64,000 nucleotides of DNA from Phytobacter diazotrophicus (GTDB lineage Bacteria > Pseudomonadota > Gammaproteobacteria > Enterobacterales > Enterobacteriaceae): NCBI GenBank assembly GCA_004346725.1, contig SMDE01000009.1, positions 62,001 to 126,000 on the forward strand, given 5' to 3'. The stretch's first letter is position 1. Each line of letters opens with the position of its first letter. Positions 63,370 to 64,000 of this stretch are shown one piece after another. Under the pieces are notes generated by a model. It was not told where the DNA came from. It saw nothing but the letters and a program-made list of their open reading frames with translations, and made no database searches. The position numbers and the translations under genes are program-made.

Positions 63370-64000
63370 ATGCGCATTCATATTTTGGGGATTTGTGGCA
63401 CCTTCATGGGTGGGCTGGCGCTGCTGGCGCGCTCACTGGGTCATGAGGTAACGGGTTCGGACGCCAATGTGTATCCGCCGATGAGCACCCTGCTCGAGAA
63501 GCAAGGCATTGAACTTATTCAGGGTTACGATGCCAGTCAGCTTGATAACGCGCCGGACCTGGTCATCATTGGCAACGCCATGACGCGCGGGAATCCATGT
63601 GTTGAGGCGGTGCTGGAAAAAAACATTCCGTATGTTTCAGGCCCGCAATGGCTGCATGACTTTGTGTTGCGTGACCGTTGGGTGCTGGCAGTGGCGGGCA
63701 CACACGGCAAAACGACCACGGCAGGCATGGCGACCTGGATTCTGGAAGCCTGCGGTTATAAACCCGGATTTGTCATTGGCGGCGTGCCGGGCAACTTCGA
63801 GGTGTCTGCTCGCTTAGGGGAAAGCCCGTTTTTTGTCATCGAAGCCGATGAATATGACTGCGCGTTTTTCGATAAGCGTTCGAAATTCGTCCATTACTGC
63901 CCGCGTACGCTGATCCTCAATAACCTTGAGTTCGATCATGCGGACATTTTCGACGATCTGAAAGCGATCCAGAAACAGTTCCACCACCTGGTGCGTATCG
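63370..64000 (+). CDS. mpl: UDP-MurNAc:L-Ala-gamma-D-Glu-meso-DAP ligase Mpl (partial, 5' end)
   Basis: Mpl attaches recycled murein tripeptide to UDP-MurNAc. The window holds the first 210 codons: the N-terminal Mur-ligase Rossmann region (MRIHILGICGTFMGGLALLAR), the ATP loop AVAGTHGKTTTAGMATWIL and the start of the central domain (VIEADEYDCAFFDKRSKFVHY). AGACGA precedes the ATG. The frame is still open at the window end. Confidence 0.97.
   Translation, partial: MRIHILGICGTFMGGLALLARSLGHEVTGSDANVYPPMSTLLEKQGIELIQGYDASQLDNAPDLVIIGNAMTRGNPCVEAVLEKNIPYVSGPQWLHDFVLRDRWVLAVAGTHGKTTTAGMATWILEACGYKPGFVIGGVPGNFEVSARLGESPFFVIEADEYDCAFFDKRSKFVHYCPRTLILNNLEFDHADIFDDLKAIQKQFHHLVRI

Overview
The window is chromosomal DNA from a gamma-proteobacterium of the family Enterobacteriaceae. 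Nearly every backbone gene is recognisable as an Escherichia coli-type ortholog in E. coli-like order (hflC, yjeT, purA, nsrR, rnr, rlmB, aidB, yjfN, bsmA, yjfP, ulaRG/ulaABCDEF, yjfY, rpsF-priB-rpsR-rplI, ytfB, fklB, cycA, ytfE, ytfF, qorB, ytfH, cpdB, cysQ, ytfJ, ytfK, paeA, msrA, tamA, tamB, ytfP, ppa, ytfQ-ytfR-ytfT-yjfF, fbp, mpl). The proteins are close to but not identical with E. coli, and several accessory insertions are absent from E. coli K-12. An Enterobacter/Kosakonia/Citrobacter-like organism fits; the sequence alone does not let me name the genus.

Layout. 1-5140: end of hflC, then yjeT, purA, the NO-sensing repressor nsrR and RNase R. 5141-9660: an accessory sulfur/amino-acid cluster between rnr and rlmB: a PLP-dependent cysteate/D-cysteine lyase, an Asp/Glu-racemase-family enzyme and a taurine/sulfonate-type ABC importer. 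9661-10790: rlmB followed by four tandem 61-bp terminator-like repeats. 10786-15780: an MFS (MHS-type) carrier, aidB and a first chemoreceptor. 15950-24470: yjfN, bsmA, yjfP and the complete ascorbate (ula) regulon with its divergent regulatory region. 24470-29050: an MFS carrier, yjfY, the ribosomal rpsF-priB-rpsR-rplI operon and a DMT carrier. 29050-42022: ytfB to paeA, with an NsrR operator in front of ytfE, a DNA-binding regulator of the AraC family, and an ERIC element before cysQ. 42023-44247: an AT-rich island with two tandem degenerate EAL-domain proteins resembling the anti-FlhDC factor YdiV. 44248-50956: msrA, the TAM translocation genes tamA-tamB, and ytfP. 50957-52480: a Sel1-repeat gene cut off exactly at the stop codon of a convergent TEM/SHV-like class A beta-lactamase. 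52482-64000: a second chemoreceptor, ppa, the galactofuranose ABC importer ytfQRT-yjfF with a GalR/GalS-like operator, a third chemoreceptor, a DUF2569 membrane protein, fbp and the start of mpl.

Themes. (1) Motility: all three chemoreceptor genes, which are not in E. coli at these positions, are preceded by good sigma-28 (FliA) promoter matches with the canonical 11-bp spacer, and two YdiV-like proteins lie in the same 50 kb. (2) Sulfonate use: the lyase, racemase and importer form a compact, mostly overlapping set that would import and desulfonate cysteate-like compounds. (3) Nitrosative stress: the regulator NsrR and one of its best-known targets, ytfE, with a near-perfect operator, are both present. 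(4) Intrinsic resistance: the beta-lactamase sits in core chromosome with no visible transposon ends and keeps all catalytic motifs of a narrow-spectrum penicillinase.
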